A DNA stretch of 64,000 nucleotides from an uncultured Paracoccaceae bacterium (GCA_937872465.1 CALMSR010000024.1:27883-91882), one strand, 5' to 3'. Shown: positions 33,558 through 44,684, numbered from the stretch's first letter. The notes: generated from the sequence alone by a model not told the origin. Numbers and translations are program-made.

Positions 33558-35491
33558 GCCCGGTCCCGGGCCGGTGCGGCCGCGCTCGCGTCGGGCTCGC
33601 TCTGGGGCGGCCGGGCGGCGCGCTCCTCCTCGATCGCGCCGCGCTGCTCGGGCGGATAGGCGCTGAGCGGCGCCGGGCCGCCGTAGAGCGCGAAGCCGAG
33701 GATGTCGCGGGCGATGGGGGCGGCGGCCGCCGAGCCGCCGCCGCCGTGCTCGACGATCTGGGCGATGGCGTAGCGGGGATTGTCAAAGGGCGCGAAGGCG
33801 ACGAAGAGCGCGTGGTCGCGGCGGTTCCAGGGCAGCTGCTCGTTCCTGGTCACGCCCGCGGCGCGCTCGGCGGCGGTGATGTTGCGGACCTGGCTGGTGC
33901 CGGTCTTGCCGGCCATGAGGTTCTCGGGATCGACGAAGCGCGAGCGATAGGCGGTGCCTTCGTTCGAGACGGCGAACATGCCGCCGCGCACAATCTCGAG
34001 ATGCCTCGGCGCGATCGCCAGCGGCTCGGCGGCGGGGATCTCGACCGGCGCGCCGCCCACCGCGCGCAGCAGCCGCGGCTGGATGCTGCGCCCGCCGGCG
34101 ATGCGGGCCGTATAGACGGCGAGCTGCAGCGGCGAGGCGAGCGTGAAGCCCTGGCCGATCCCGTAGTTGAAGCTGTCGCCGGTGGTCCATTTCTCGCTGC
34201 GGTGGATCTTCTTCCATTCGGCGTCGGGCATGTTGCCCTCGGCCACCGCCGGCATGGGCAGGTCGTGGGCGATGCCGAGGCCGAGCTTGTGGGCCATGGC
34301 GGAGATGGCGTCGGGGCCGACCCTTCGGGCCATCTCGTAATAATAGACGTCGCAGGATTGCGAGAGGCTGCGGCGCATGTCGACGGTGCCGTGGCCGCCA
34401 TGCTTCCAGCAATGGAAGCGCCGCCGGCCGAGGGTGGTCGAGCCGCCGCAGAAGACGGTGTCGCCGGGCCCGGCCGCGCCGGTCTCGAGCGCGGCGAGCG
34501 CCACGCACATCTTGAAGGTCGAGCCCGGCGGATAGGTGCCGGCGACGGTCTTGTTCGAGAGCGGGCGGTATTCGTCGTTCAGGAGCGCGTTCCATTCGCC
34601 CGAGCGGATGCCGAAGACGAAGCTGCTGGGATCGAAGCCCGGCGCCGAGGCCAGCGCCATGATGTCGCCGTTCCGCACGTCGATCACCACCGCGGCCGCG
34701 CTCTGGCGCTCCATGCGCTGCATGGCGTAGATCTGGAGCTCCGCGTCGATGGTGAGGTTCACGTCCCGGCCGGACTGGCCCTCGGTGCGGCCGAGCTCGC
34801 GCATGACCCGGCCCGCGGCGCTGACCTCGATGCGCTGGTTGCCGGCATGGCCGCGCAGGAGCGGCTCGAGCCGCTGCTCGACCCCGGTCTTGCCGATCTG
34901 GAAGCGGGGGATCTGCAGCACCGGGTCGGGATCCTCGAGCTTCTCGAGGTCGCGCTCGGAGACCGGCCCGACATAGCCGACCACATGCGCGGTGCTCGGG
35001 CCGTCGGGGTAGAAGCGGCTGAGCCCCACCTCCGGCTCGACGCCGGGCAGGACCGGCGAATTGGCGGCCACGCGCACCACGTCGTCCCAGGAGAGATGCT
35101 CGGCGACGACCACCGGCACGAAGGCGCTGCGCGCCATCATCTCGCGCAGCACGCGGTCGCGCGCCTCCTGCGGCAGGTCGATGATCGTCGCGAGGCGCGC
35201 GAGCACCGCCGCCGGGTCGCCGGCCTGCTCGCGCACCATCACGATGCGGTAGTTCTGGCGGTTGCCGGCGAGCAGGCGGCCGTCGCGGTCGAGGATGGTG
35301 CCGCGGGCCGGCGGCAGCAGCCGGATGTTGATGCGGTTCTCCTCGGCGAGCAGGCGGTATTTCTCGTTCTGGAGGATCTGGAGGTCGCGCATGCGCCAGC
35401 CGAGCGTGCCGATCACCCCGAACTGGAGCCCCAGCAGCATCAGGCCGCGGCGGGTGATGCGGGGCGGGGGTGCGTCGGCGGGGCGCCTCAT
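33554..35491 (-). CDS. mrdA: Penicillin-binding protein 2
   Basis: 645 residues. An N-terminal membrane anchor (LMLLGLQFGVIGTLGW, ~17-32) is followed by the dimerisation domain (RGTILDRDG) and transpeptidase. Active-site motifs are S324-T-F-K327 (YPPGSTFKM), SCD at 379-381 and KTGTS from 529. It crosslinks peptidoglycan during elongation and pairs with RodA. The C-terminal ~40 residues are low complexity. ATGA overlaps link it to mreD and rodA. Confidence 0.95.
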   Translation of the reverse strand: MRRPADAPPPRITRRGLMLLGLQFGVIGTLGWRMRDLQILQNEKYRLLAEENRINIRLLPPARGTILDRDGRLLAGNRQNYRIVMVREQAGDPAAVLARLATIIDLPQEARDRVLREMMARSAFVPVVVAEHLSWDDVVRVAANSPVLPGVEPEVGLSRFYPDGPSTAHVVGYVGPVSERDLEKLEDPDPVLQIPRFQIGKTGVEQRLEPLLRGHAGNQRIEVSAAGRVMRELGRTEGQSGRDVNLTIDAELQIYAMQRMERQSAAAVVIDVRNGDIMALASAPGFDPSSFVFGIRSGEWNALLNDEYRPLSNKTVAGTYPPGSTFKMCVALAALETGAAGPGDTVFCGGSTTLGRRRFHCWKHGGHGTVDMRRSLSQSCDVYYYEMARRVGPDAISAMAHKLGLGIAHDLPMPAVAEGNMPDAEWKKIHRSEKWTTGDSFNYGIGQGFTLASPLQLAVYTARIAGGRSIQPRLLRAVGGAPVEIPAAEPLAIAPRHLEIVRGGMFAVSNEGTAYRSRFVDPENLMAGKTGTSQVRNITAAERAAGVTRNEQLPWNRRDHALFVAFAPFDNPRYAIAQIVEHGGGGSAAAAPIARDILGFALYGGPAPLSAYPPEQRGAIEEERAARPPQSEPDASAAAPARDRA

Positions 35492-36018
35492 GTCGGCCGC
35501 TCCCGCGGCGACGTCCGTTCGCCCGCGTGGAGCCGCACGCCCCAGGCGACGGCCAGCGCGACCAGCGGATAGGCGAGCGCGGTCGCCACGAGATAGCGCA
35601 GCAGGTCGTAGGGCGGCGGCGCCTCGGCGAAGGTGAGGCGCAGGGCGGCGTAGATGCCTGCGAGGATCAGGCCGTAGCCGATCGCGGCCGCGGTCCATTC
35701 GGCGGGGAAGGGAAGGCCGCGGAGCGAGGCCCGGTTGCGGCCGGCGACCTCCGCCGCGAGCAGCAGCCCGAGCGCGCCGAGGCCGATCGGGCGCGACAGC
35801 AGGATGTCCGCCGCGAGGCCGAGCCCGACGAGCAGCCAGACCGGGGGGGCGTCGGGCGCGCGCAGCACCCAGGCGATGACCAGGCAATAGAGCAGATCCG
35901 GCGGCACCAGCATGCCGCCGGGGCCGAGCGGGATCAGCGCGGCATGGATCGCCACCACGCCGAGCAGCAGCAGCAGGCCGGTGCGGGCCGGGCGCGACAG
36001 GGCGCGCGCGCCGCTCAC
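35488..36018 (-). CDS. mreD: Rod-shape-determining protein MreD
   Basis: 176 residues with about five membrane helices (LLLLLGVVAIHAALIPLG, VPPDLLYCLVIAWVLRAP, VGLGLAADILLSRPIGLGAL and others). GTG 36018 is the start because it overlaps the mreC stop (GTGA). The PPDLLYCLVIAWVL segment and gene position between mreC and mrdA identify it; MreD sequences are otherwise variable. It is part of the elongation complex in the inner membrane. Confidence 0.9.
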   Translation of the reverse strand: MSGARALSRPARTGLLLLLGVVAIHAALIPLGPGGMLVPPDLLYCLVIAWVLRAPDAPPVWLLVGLGLAADILLSRPIGLGALGLLLAAEVAGRNRASLRGLPFPAEWTAAAIGYGLILAGIYAALRLTFAEAPPPYDLLRYLVATALAYPLVALAVAWGVRLHAGERTSPRERPT

Positions 36019-36920
36019 TGCGCCGCCTCCGGGGGAGCGGGGGGGAGGTCGGGCTGCGCCGCCAGCGGGCCGATGATCTCGCCGGGGCCGTCGATCACCG
36101 CGGGCGGGGCGCGGCGCAGCACGCGCACGAAATCGAGGCGGCGGTAGTCGGCGGCGGGCCGCAGGCGCTGGCGCCCGTCGGCGCCGAGCGTCACGCGCCC
36201 GATCAGGATGTCCGGCGGATAGAGCCCGCCGTCGCCGGTGGAGACGACCCGGTCGCCGGGCCGCAGCGCCTCGGCCTGGCCGACGAAGTCGAGCGGCGGC
36301 GCGACGCTGTTGTCGCCCGAGACCATCACCCGCTGCCCGGAGGGCAGGACCACGCCGGGCACCCGGCTCGAGGCGTCGGTGAGCAGGATGACCCGGGCCG
36401 AGCGCTCGCCGACCCCGGCGATGCGACCGACGAGCCCGAGGCCGTCGACCACGGTGGAGCCGTCCGAGACGCCGTCGGCGCGGCCGACATTGACCATGGC
36501 CGAGCGGCGGAAGGGGCTGCCGGCATCGGCCATCACCTCGGCCGTCACGTAGGTCAGGCGCGGATTGAGCCGGACGTTGTTGAGCGCGAGCAGCCGGGCG
36601 TTCTTCTGCTCCAGCTGCAGCGCCGCCTCGCGCCAGCCCTGCATGCGCTGGACCTCGCGGCGCAGCTCCTCGTTCTGCTGGTAGACCCGGCGCCAGGCCC
36701 GCAGATCCGCGATCATGCGCGCCGTCGCCGCGACCGGGCGCAGGGTCCATTCGAAGCCGGGGGTGACGCGGTCGAGCAGGGTGACGCGGAACTGCTCCAC
36801 CCGGGCGTTGTCGATGCGCCAGACCAGGAAGAGCGCCAGCAGGAGACCGGCGGAAATCAGGATCAGCAGTCTGCGCAGGCTGCCGAAGTAATCGGGATCG
36901 GAATCTTTGCCCAACGCCAC
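36015..36920 (-). CDS. mreC: Rod-shape-determining protein MreC
   Basis: 301 residues. A single N-terminal helix (LLILISAGLLLALFLVW, ~19-35), a coiled coil (~85-120, NEELRREVQRMQGWREAALQLEQKNARLL) and the periplasmic beta domain (VGRADGVSDGSTVVDGLGLVG, VISTG-type segments) match MreC. It scaffolds PBP2/RodA in the periplasm. The start lies 62 bases after the mreB stop. Confidence 0.93.
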   Translation of the reverse strand: MALGKDSDPDYFGSLRRLLILISAGLLLALFLVWRIDNARVEQFRVTLLDRVTPGFEWTLRPVAATARMIADLRAWRRVYQQNEELRREVQRMQGWREAALQLEQKNARLLALNNVRLNPRLTYVTAEVMADAGSPFRRSAMVNVGRADGVSDGSTVVDGLGLVGRIAGVGERSARVILLTDASSRVPGVVLPSGQRVMVSGDNSVAPPLDFVGQAEALRPGDRVVSTGDGGLYPPDILIGRVTLGADGRQRLRPAADYRRLDFVRVLRRAPPAVIDGPGEIIGPLAAQPDLPPAPPEAAQ

Positions 36921-36982
36921 GCCGTGTCTATGCCTCTGGCTGGGCCGAGCGGCGGCCCGCCCGGACGGATCTCGCGCCCGCC

Positions 36983-38110
<1,128 letters not shown>

Positions 38111-38276
38111 TCAGCGTAAAGGCCCCGTCAAGCCGGAGCGGGTGCAGGAAGGCTTTTTTTTACAACTTTGAGTTGAACTGTTGCGCAATTGCACGGCTTC
38201 GCGCCCCGCTTTCGCGGGCCGGAGAGCCGTGGGCCGCGGCGGGCGGCAGCGGGGCCGGTGCAACGGGTTTCCGGCG

Positions 38277-38312
38277 CCCGGCGCGAGGCCGCAGGGGCCG
38301 CTTCGCGCCGGG
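38277..38312 (-). terminator. 9-bp GC hairpin after the APC permease gene
   Basis: CCCGGCGCG (38277-38285) pairs with CGCGCCGGG (38304-38312), and an inner GGCCGC/GCGGCC can extend the structure. It lies just past the permease stop and well before mreB. No T-run follows directly, so it may terminate weakly or rely on Rho. Confidence 0.5.
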
Positions 38313-38320
38313 CAGGGGGC

Positions 38321-39748
38321 TCAGGCGGTCACCGGATCCTCCTTGTCGGAATGGCCGGTGCGGAGCTCCTGCGAGACGACTTGCGCGGATTCCCCCGGAT
38401 GCACCGCGCGCGCCCAGAGGTAGAAGCCGAGGCCGATCACCGCCCAGCCGCCGGCGATCGCCCATTCATAGGGCCAGACCAGCGCCGCGGGGCTGCCGGG
38501 CATGTAGAGGAAGATGATCCCGACCGCGAGGATCAGCGCGCCATATCCGACCGCCATGCCGTTGCGCACGTAGAAGGGCCGGTTCATCTCCGGCTCGCGC
38601 CTGCGCAGCACGAGGAACGAGGCGGCCACCGCGGCATAGGCGACCACGATCCCCAGGCCGCCGGCATCGACCAGCCAGACCAGCGCCCCGCGGCCGAAGA
38701 GCGGCGCGATCACCGAGAGCGCGCCGACCATCAGGATGGCGTTGACGGGGGTGTTGTACCTGGGGTGCATCCGGCCGAGGAAGGCCGGCAGCATGCGGGC
38801 ATGCGCCATGGCGTAGATCGCGCGGCTGCCGCCGACGAGAAACGCGTTCCAGCTGGTGATGATGCCGCCGATCCCGGCCAGCACCAGGAGCTTGCCGGCC
38901 CAGGAGCCGCCGAAGACCGTGGTCATGGCGTCGGCCGCGGCCAGGGTCGAGGCCGCGGATTCCTCCGCCGACAGGGCCAGCGACACCGCCAGGATGATGG
39001 CGATGTACCAGGCCACCGCCATCACCACCGAGATCACCAGGATCCGGCCGATCTGCTTGTAGGGCAGGTCGATCTCCTCGGCCGCCTGCGGGATGACGTC
39101 GAAGCCCACGAACATGAAGGGCGTCATGATCAGCACCGCCAGCATGCCCTTGGCGCCGCTGACGAAGAGCGGCTCCATGTTGGCGCCTTCGCCGTTGAAG
39201 AGCGCCCCGGTGATCAGCATGATGCCGACGACCAGGATCAGGAGCGTCACGACCTTCTGCAGCAGCGCGCTCGACTTGATGCCGAGGATGTTGATCCAGG
39301 TCATGACCACCGCGCCGACCATCCCGACCAGCGCCCAGGTGAAATAGACCTCCGACCCGGCGAAGGTCCACATCAGCCCGACCTTGTAGTTGGGGAAGAG
39401 ATGCTCGATGACCGTCGGCAGCGCCACCGCCTCGAAGGCCACGACCGAGATATAGCCCAGGATGATCGCCCAGGTGCAGAGGAAGGACCCGCCCATCCCG
39501 AAGGCGCGGTGGCTGTAGACATGCTCGCCGCCGGTCAGCGGCATGGCGGCGGCGAGTTCGGCATAGGTCAGGCCGATCAGGATCACCGCCACCCCGCCGA
39601 TGGCGAAGGCGAGCATCGCGCCGAGCGCCCCGGCCGATTGCACCCAGCCGCCCGCCAGCACCACCCAGCCCCAGCCGATCATCGCGCCGAAGGCGAGCGC
39701 CAGCACCTCCTTGTTGTTGAGAACACGTACGAAATTGCCTTGTGACAT
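38321..39748 (-). CDS. APC-superfamily amino acid permease
   Basis: 475 residues with about twelve membrane helices. The first helix GAMIGWGWVVLAGGWVQSAGALG holds the family's glycine-rich GxG-type motif, and SWNAFLVGGSRAIYAMAHARMLP matches the helix-8 region of APC transporters. It probably imports an amino acid or amine by ion symport; substrate unknown. ATG 39748 is preferred over the GTG three bases earlier. The 271-base gap upstream, to leuA, shows no clear element. Confidence 0.88.
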   Translation of the reverse strand: MSQGNFVRVLNNKEVLALAFGAMIGWGWVVLAGGWVQSAGALGAMLAFAIGGVAVILIGLTYAELAAAMPLTGGEHVYSHRAFGMGGSFLCTWAIILGYISVVAFEAVALPTVIEHLFPNYKVGLMWTFAGSEVYFTWALVGMVGAVVMTWINILGIKSSALLQKVVTLLILVVGIMLITGALFNGEGANMEPLFVSGAKGMLAVLIMTPFMFVGFDVIPQAAEEIDLPYKQIGRILVISVVMAVAWYIAIILAVSLALSAEESAASTLAAADAMTTVFGGSWAGKLLVLAGIGGIITSWNAFLVGGSRAIYAMAHARMLPAFLGRMHPRYNTPVNAILMVGALSVIAPLFGRGALVWLVDAGGLGIVVAYAAVAASFLVLRRREPEMNRPFYVRNGMAVGYGALILAVGIIFLYMPGSPAALVWPYEWAIAGGWAVIGLGFYLWARAVHPGESAQVVSQELRTGHSDKEDPVTA

Positions 39749-40019
39749 CACCCCGACCCCTCGTTCGGAAATTTGCTGCCGGTCCGATCGCGGCCGCTTC
39801 CGCGCATGCGGAGGCGCCGGGCGGACGCGAGAACCGCGTAATCGTCAACCGTTCACTTGCGGCAGGCTGCCTCAATCGCCGTTCGATTGGAAGACGTCAG
39901 TTTCGCGACAGGGGACCGGCGGGCGGCGCGGAAGGCGGGCGATGTCCGAGGGAGCCGCGCGCCGGACCCCGGTCCCGACCGCGGGGCGGCCGGGAGCGGG
40001 CAGGGCGGGGGGGCGCGGC

Positions 40020-41576
40020 TCAGGCGCTCGCGGCGTCCGGGGCGGACTTGAGCCGGCGCACCAGGAGCTTGTTGAGCGCGTTCACATAGGCCTTGGCGGA
40101 GGCGACGACCGTGTCGGTGTCGGCGGACTGGCCGGTGACGATCTTGCCGTTCTCCTCCATGCGCACGCTCACCGTGGCCTGGGCATCGGTGCCCTCGGTC
40201 ACCGCATGGACCTGGTAGAGCTGGAGCTGCGCCTCGTGCGGGACCAGCGCCTTGACCGCGTTGAAGGCCGCATCGACCGGGCCGTCGCCGGTGGCATGCA
40301 CGCTCTGCTCGTGGCCGTCGATGGCCAGTGTCAGCTCGGCAGTCTGGGGGCCCTCGGTGCCGCAGACCACGCGCAGGCGGCGCACCTGGATGCGGTCGTT
40401 CGCGGCATTGGTGTCGGTGTCCTGCATCAGCGCGACCAGGTCGTCGTCATAGACCTCCTTCTTGCGGTCGGCGAGCTCCTTGAAGCGCACGAAGACGTCG
40501 TTGAGCTGGTTGTCGCCCAGCTTGTAGCCCAGCTCCTGCAGCTTGGAGCGCAGCGCCGCGCGGCCCGAATGCTTGCCCATGACGAGGCTGGTGGCGTTCA
40601 GGCCCACGTCCTCAGGGCGCATGATCTCGAAGGTCTGCGCGTCCTTCAGCATCCCGTCCTGGTGGATGCCGCTCTCGTGGGCGAAGGCGTTCTTGCCCAC
40701 GATCGCCTTGTTGAACTGCACCGGGAAGCCCGAGACCGTGGCGACGAGGCGGCTCGCCTGCATGATCTTTCTGGTGTCGATGGAGGTCGCGTAGGGCAGG
40801 ATGTCGTTGCGCACCCGCATCGCCATGACCACCTCCTCGAGCGCGGTATTGCCCGCCCGCTCGCCGAGGCCGTTGATGGTGCATTCGATCTGGCGCGCCC
40901 CGGCCTCGACCGCCGCCAGGCTGTTGGCCGTCGCCATGCCGAGGTCGTTGTGGCAATGGGTCGCGAAGACCACCTCGTCGGCCCCCGGCACCCGCGCGCG
41001 CAGCATCCCGATCAGCGCCGCGCTCTCCCGCGGGGCGGTGTAGCCGACGGTGTCGGGGATGTTGATCGTGGTGGCACCCGCCTTGATGGCGATCTCGATC
41101 ACCCGGCAGAGATAGTCGTGCTCGGTCCGCGTCGCGTCCATCGGCGACCATTGCACGTTGTCGCAGAGGTTGCGGGCATGCGTCACCGTGTCGTGGATCC
41201 GCTCGGCCATCTGGTCCATGTCGAGGTTCGGGATCGCCCGGTGCGAGGGCGAGGTGCCGATGAAGGTGTGGATGCGCGGCCGCCGGGCGTGCTTCACCGC
41301 CTCCCAGCAGCGGTCGATGTCCTTGAAGTTCGCCCGCGCCAGCCCGCAGACCACCGCGTTCTGCGCCTGCCGCGCGATCGCGCTCACGGCCTCGAAATCG
41401 CCCTCGGACGCGATCGGGAAGCCGGCCTCGATGATGTCGACGCCCATCTCGTCGAGCAGGGCGGCGATCTGGAGCTTCTCCTCCAGCGTCATGGTGGCGC
41501 CGGGCGATTGCTCGCCGTCGCGCAGGGTCGTGTCGAAGATCAGGACATGGTCCTGATGGGGTGTCGTCTCGGTCAT
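40020..41576 (-). CDS. leuA: 2-isopropylmalate synthase
   Basis: 518 residues. The barrel start IFDTTLRDGEQSPGATM and metal motif FATHCHNDLGMATANSLAAVEAGA are diagnostic. GKHSGRAALRSKLQELG and the C-terminal LeuA regulatory domain (PQTAELTLAIDGHEQSVHA onward) make it the leucine-feedback-sensitive type. It commits acetyl-CoA and 2-oxoisovalerate to leucine synthesis. An AGGAAGCCAGGAA stretch lies just upstream of the ATG. Confidence 0.95.
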   Translation of the reverse strand: MTETTPHQDHVLIFDTTLRDGEQSPGATMTLEEKLQIAALLDEMGVDIIEAGFPIASEGDFEAVSAIARQAQNAVVCGLARANFKDIDRCWEAVKHARRPRIHTFIGTSPSHRAIPNLDMDQMAERIHDTVTHARNLCDNVQWSPMDATRTEHDYLCRVIEIAIKAGATTINIPDTVGYTAPRESAALIGMLRARVPGADEVVFATHCHNDLGMATANSLAAVEAGARQIECTINGLGERAGNTALEEVVMAMRVRNDILPYATSIDTRKIMQASRLVATVSGFPVQFNKAIVGKNAFAHESGIHQDGMLKDAQTFEIMRPEDVGLNATSLVMGKHSGRAALRSKLQELGYKLGDNQLNDVFVRFKELADRKKEVYDDDLVALMQDTDTNAANDRIQVRRLRVVCGTEGPQTAELTLAIDGHEQSVHATGDGPVDAAFNAVKALVPHEAQLQLYQVHAVTEGTDAQATVSVRMEENGKIVTGQSADTDTVVASAKAYVNALNKLLVRRLKSAPDAASA

Positions 41577-41626
41577 TTCCTGGCTTCCTCGGGTTCCGGG
41601 CTTCTTCGGCGCTGTCGTGGCGACCC

Positions 41627-41659
41627 CTGAGCGCGCGCGCCGGATCCGGCCGCGCTCAG
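41627..41659 (-). promoter_or_regulatory. Hairpin in the leuA leader
   Basis: CTGAGCGCG pairs perfectly with CGCGCTCAG (41627-41635 / 41651-41659) with an inner CCGGATCCGG palindrome. It lies ~50 bases upstream of leuA, where attenuators of leucine genes can occur. No leucine-rich leader peptide is visible, so an attenuator is only a possibility. The rest of 41,660-42,086 shows nothing I can name. Confidence 0.3.
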
Positions 41660-42086
41660 AGGCTCGTAAGAAGAAGCAGGCCGAGCGGGAACCCCCGGCG
41701 AATTGCCGGTCCGCCGCTCGTGCATGTCCGCGCCGGGTTCCACATGGCGCGGAGTATATACGCGGGCCGGCCGAGTTAAAGTGCGAAAATCAAGGTTCGG
41801 GAACTGCATCTGGCAACACGATCCGGCCCACCAGATTCAGGGCGCGCCTAGTGCCGCCATTCCGCCGAGGCCAGGCACCGCCGGGCAGCGCCCGCCCCGC
41901 CCCGGGCCGGCGCTGCCCTCGTCTTGTCGGCGGCATTGTCGAGGAAGAAAGAGAAGGCTCCAGGTGCGGTAACCCCGGCATGCCGTCTCCCCGGTCTGGA
42001 CGCCGGCCGGCGCGTCTGAGACAAGTCCGGTCTGGGGCGTTGCGCCGGGCGGGGCGCGGCGGACCCGAGACCTCGGGAGACGCGGC

Positions 42087-43736
42087 ATGGACGCGGGCAG
42101 CGCAGCGAAGGCGACGGGGCGGGGGGCGCTGGCGCCGCTCGCGAACCCGACGTTCCGCAGCTTCTGGCTGGCGACCCTCGCCTCGAGCTTCGGCGGGCTG
42201 ATCCAGGCGGTCGGCGCCGCCTGGACGATGACCAGCATCTCGGGATCGGCGGATATGGTCGCGCTGGTGCAGGCCTCCACCACGCTGCCGATCATGCTGT
42301 TCTCGCTGGTCTCGGGCGCGATCGCCGACACCTTCAACCGCCGGAGGGTGATGCTGGCGGCGCAGTTCGGCATGCTCGCCGTCTCCGTGGCGCTGGCGTT
42401 CGCGGCCTACTGGGACCTGCTGACGCCCTGGCTGCTGCTCGGCTTCACCTTCCTGATCGGCTGCGGCGTGGCGCTGAACAACCCCTCCTGGCAGGCCTCG
42501 ATCGGGGAAATCGTGCCGCGCGAGGATCTGCCGGCGGCGGTGGCGCTCAACAGCGTCGGCTTCAACCTGTCGCGCAGCGTCGGCCCGGCGATCGGCGGCG
42601 CCATCGTCGCGGCGGCCGGCGCCGCGGCCGCCTTCGCGGTGAACGCGCTCAGCTATCTCGCGATCATCGCGGCGCTCCTGCGCTGGCGCACCGTGCCGGG
42701 GAGCGGCAGGCTGCCGCCCGAGAGCCTCGGGGCGGCGATGGGGGCCGGGCTGCGCTACGTGGCGATGTCGCCGCATCTCGCCCGGGTGCTGCTGCGCGCC
42801 TTCCTCTTCGGGCTGAGCACGATCGCGGTGCTGGCGCTCTTGCCGCTGGTGGCGCGCAACCTGGTGGCCGGTGGGGCGCTGACCTACGGGCTCCTGCTCG
42901 GCGCCTTCGGGCTCGGGGCGGTGGGGGGCGCCTTCGCCGCCGCACGGCTGCGGGCCTGGCTCTCGAGCGAGGCGCTGGTGCGGCTCGCCTTCGCGGCCTT
43001 CGCGGTCTGCGCCGCCGTCGCCGGGGTGAGCACCAGCGCCCCCCTGACCGCCGCGGCGCTGGCGCTCGGCGGCGCCAGCTGGGTGCTGGCGCTCTCGCTC
43101 TTCAACGTGACGGTGCAGCTCTCCACGCCGCGCTGGGTGGTCGGGCGCTCGCTCTCGCTCTACCAGACCGCGGTCTTCGGCGGCATGGCGCTCGGGAGCT
43201 GGCTCTGGGGCCTCGTCGCCGAGGGGCACGGCTCCGCGGTGGCGCTGCTCGCCGCGGCGGCGGCCATGCTCGCGGGCGGCCTCGTCGGGCTCGCGGTGCC
43301 GCTGCCGAGCCGCACCGAGCTCGACCTCGCGCCGCTCGACCGCTGGCGGGAGCCGCCGCTTCCGCCGGATCTGCGACCGCGCAGCGGCCCGGTCGCGATC
43401 GAGATCGAGTACCGCATCCGCGAGGCCGACCTTCCGGCCTTCCTCGACGTGATGATCGACCGCCAGCGCATCCGCCGCCGCGACGGCGCCCGGCACTGGA
43501 CGCTCCTGCGCGACCTCGAGGATGCGGAGCTCTGGACCGAGAGCTACCAGACCGCCACCTGGGTCGAATACGTCCGCCACAACCTGCGCACCACCATGGC
43601 CGACGCCGAGATCGGCGAGCGGCTCCGGGCGCTGCATGCGGGCACGGAGCTGCCGCGGGTGCGGCGGCGGATCGTGCGCCAGATCCGCTGGCTGCACAGC
43701 GAGCCGCCGCCGCCGGGCGCCTACGACCTGCATTGA
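42087..43736 (+). CDS. MFS transporter, MFS_3 type with C-terminal soluble domain
   Basis: 549 residues. Residues ~10-405 form 12 membrane helices with FRSFWLATLASSFGGLIQAVGAAWTM-type start and IADTFNRRRVMLAAQ loop, as in the enterobactin-exporter-like MFS_3 group. The last ~130 residues are soluble and resemble an antibiotic-biosynthesis-monooxygenase fold (IEIEYRIREADLPAFLDVM, ELWTESYQTATWVEYVRH), a known extension in this group. It is a probable drug or metabolite exporter; substrate unknown. Confidence 0.88.
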   Translation: MDAGSAAKATGRGALAPLANPTFRSFWLATLASSFGGLIQAVGAAWTMTSISGSADMVALVQASTTLPIMLFSLVSGAIADTFNRRRVMLAAQFGMLAVSVALAFAAYWDLLTPWLLLGFTFLIGCGVALNNPSWQASIGEIVPREDLPAAVALNSVGFNLSRSVGPAIGGAIVAAAGAAAAFAVNALSYLAIIAALLRWRTVPGSGRLPPESLGAAMGAGLRYVAMSPHLARVLLRAFLFGLSTIAVLALLPLVARNLVAGGALTYGLLLGAFGLGAVGGAFAAARLRAWLSSEALVRLAFAAFAVCAAVAGVSTSAPLTAAALALGGASWVLALSLFNVTVQLSTPRWVVGRSLSLYQTAVFGGMALGSWLWGLVAEGHGSAVALLAAAAAMLAGGLVGLAVPLPSRTELDLAPLDRWREPPLPPDLRPRSGPVAIEIEYRIREADLPAFLDVMIDRQRIRRRDGARHWTLLRDLEDAELWTESYQTATWVEYVRHNLRTTMADAEIGERLRALHAGTELPRVRRRIVRQIRWLHSEPPPPGAYDLH

Positions 43737-43760
43737 GCGGCGCTTCGGGGGCCGGGCACG

Positions 43761-43790
43761 AAAAAAGGCGCCCGGATCGGATCCGGGCGC
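43761..43790 (-). terminator. Rho-independent terminator downstream of rlmB
   Basis: GCGCCCGGATC (43768-43778) and GATCCGGGCGC (43780-43790) are perfectly complementary. On the minus strand the stem is followed directly by TTTTTT (43766-43761), the classic Rho-independent layout. It would stop transcription from rlmB and, from the other side, help insulate the MFS gene. Confidence 0.85.
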
Positions 43791-43910
43791 GCAGTCGGAA
43801 CGAGGGACAGTGAGATGAAGCAGGGTGGTTCCGCACCAGCTGCCTCATGGGGGATATGGGGCGCCGACCCCCGGTCGTGAAGGGGGTTGAAGCATTTGTG
43901 ATCGGGGGCG

Positions 43911-44684
43911 TCAGCGCGCCGCGTAGAGCGCCACCGCGGCGGCGTTCGAGACGTTGAGCGACCCGAAGGCCCCGCGCGCGGGGATCCGCACCAGCCGGTC
44001 GCAGAGCTTCGCCGTCAGCGCGCGCATCCCCGGCCCCTCGGCCCCGAGGGCGAGGGCCAGGGGACGCGCCTCGAGCCCCCGCAGCCCGTCGTCGAGCGCG
44101 GTCTCCGCGGCGCCGTCGAGGCCGAGCACCCCATAGCCCATGTCGCGCAGCGTCTCGATCGCCCGCGCGAGGTTCGGCACCCGCAGATAGGGCTGGCGCT
44201 CCAGCGCGCCGGAGGCGCTCTTGGCCAGCGCCCCGGTCTCCGGCGCGGAATGGCGCTGCGGCGCGATCACCGCGCGCGCCCCGAAGACCTCCGCCGAGCG
44301 CAGCACCGCGCCGACGTTGTGCGGATCGCTGACCCGGTCGAGCAGGAGCACCCGCGGCGCGCCGCCGCGGGGCGCGCAGACCTCCGAGACCGATCCCCAG
44401 TCGAGCGGCAGCACCTCGAGCGCCGCCCCCTGATGCACCGATTGCGGATCGAGCGGCGCGTCGAAATCCCGCGGTTCCACGATGCGCGGCGTCATGCCCG
44501 AGGCCGCGACGGCCTCCGCCAGCCGGTCGGCGGCATTGCGGGTGAGCAGGAGGTTCAGGCGCTCGCGCGCGGGGTTCGCGAGCGCGTCGCGCACCGCATG
44601 CAGCCCGAAGAGCCAGACGCCCCCCGCACCGGCGCCCCGCCGGGCGCGCTCCTTCTCGATGGCCCAGCCGGGCTTGCGTCCCAT
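43911..44684 (-). CDS. rlmB: 23S rRNA (guanosine-2'-O)-methyltransferase, TrmH/RlmB type
   Basis: 257 residues. An N-terminal substrate-binding domain (VWLFGLHAVRDALANPAR) precedes the SPOUT knot with its three motifs: LLDRVSDPHNVGAVLRSAEV, LALGAEGPGMR and FGSLNVSNAAAVALYA. It methylates G2251 of 23S rRNA in studied bacteria. It is divergent from the tRNA-Tyr locus used as integration site. Confidence 0.93.
   Translation of the reverse strand: MGRKPGWAIEKERARRGAGAGGVWLFGLHAVRDALANPARERLNLLLTRNAADRLAEAVAASGMTPRIVEPRDFDAPLDPQSVHQGAALEVLPLDWGSVSEVCAPRGGAPRVLLLDRVSDPHNVGAVLRSAEVFGARAVIAPQRHSAPETGALAKSASGALERQPYLRVPNLARAIETLRDMGYGVLGLDGAAETALDDGLRGLEARPLALALGAEGPGMRALTAKLCDRLVRIPARGAFGSLNVSNAAAVALYAAR

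Noticed and set aside
41577..41809. Leucine leader peptide upstream of leuA
   Set aside because: The only open frame there has no run of Leu codons, so classical attenuation is not supported.
41790..43733. A 647-codon minus-strand frame opposite the MFS transporter
   Set aside because: Antisense to 12 clear transmembrane helices; Arg/Glu/Gln-rich shadow translation.
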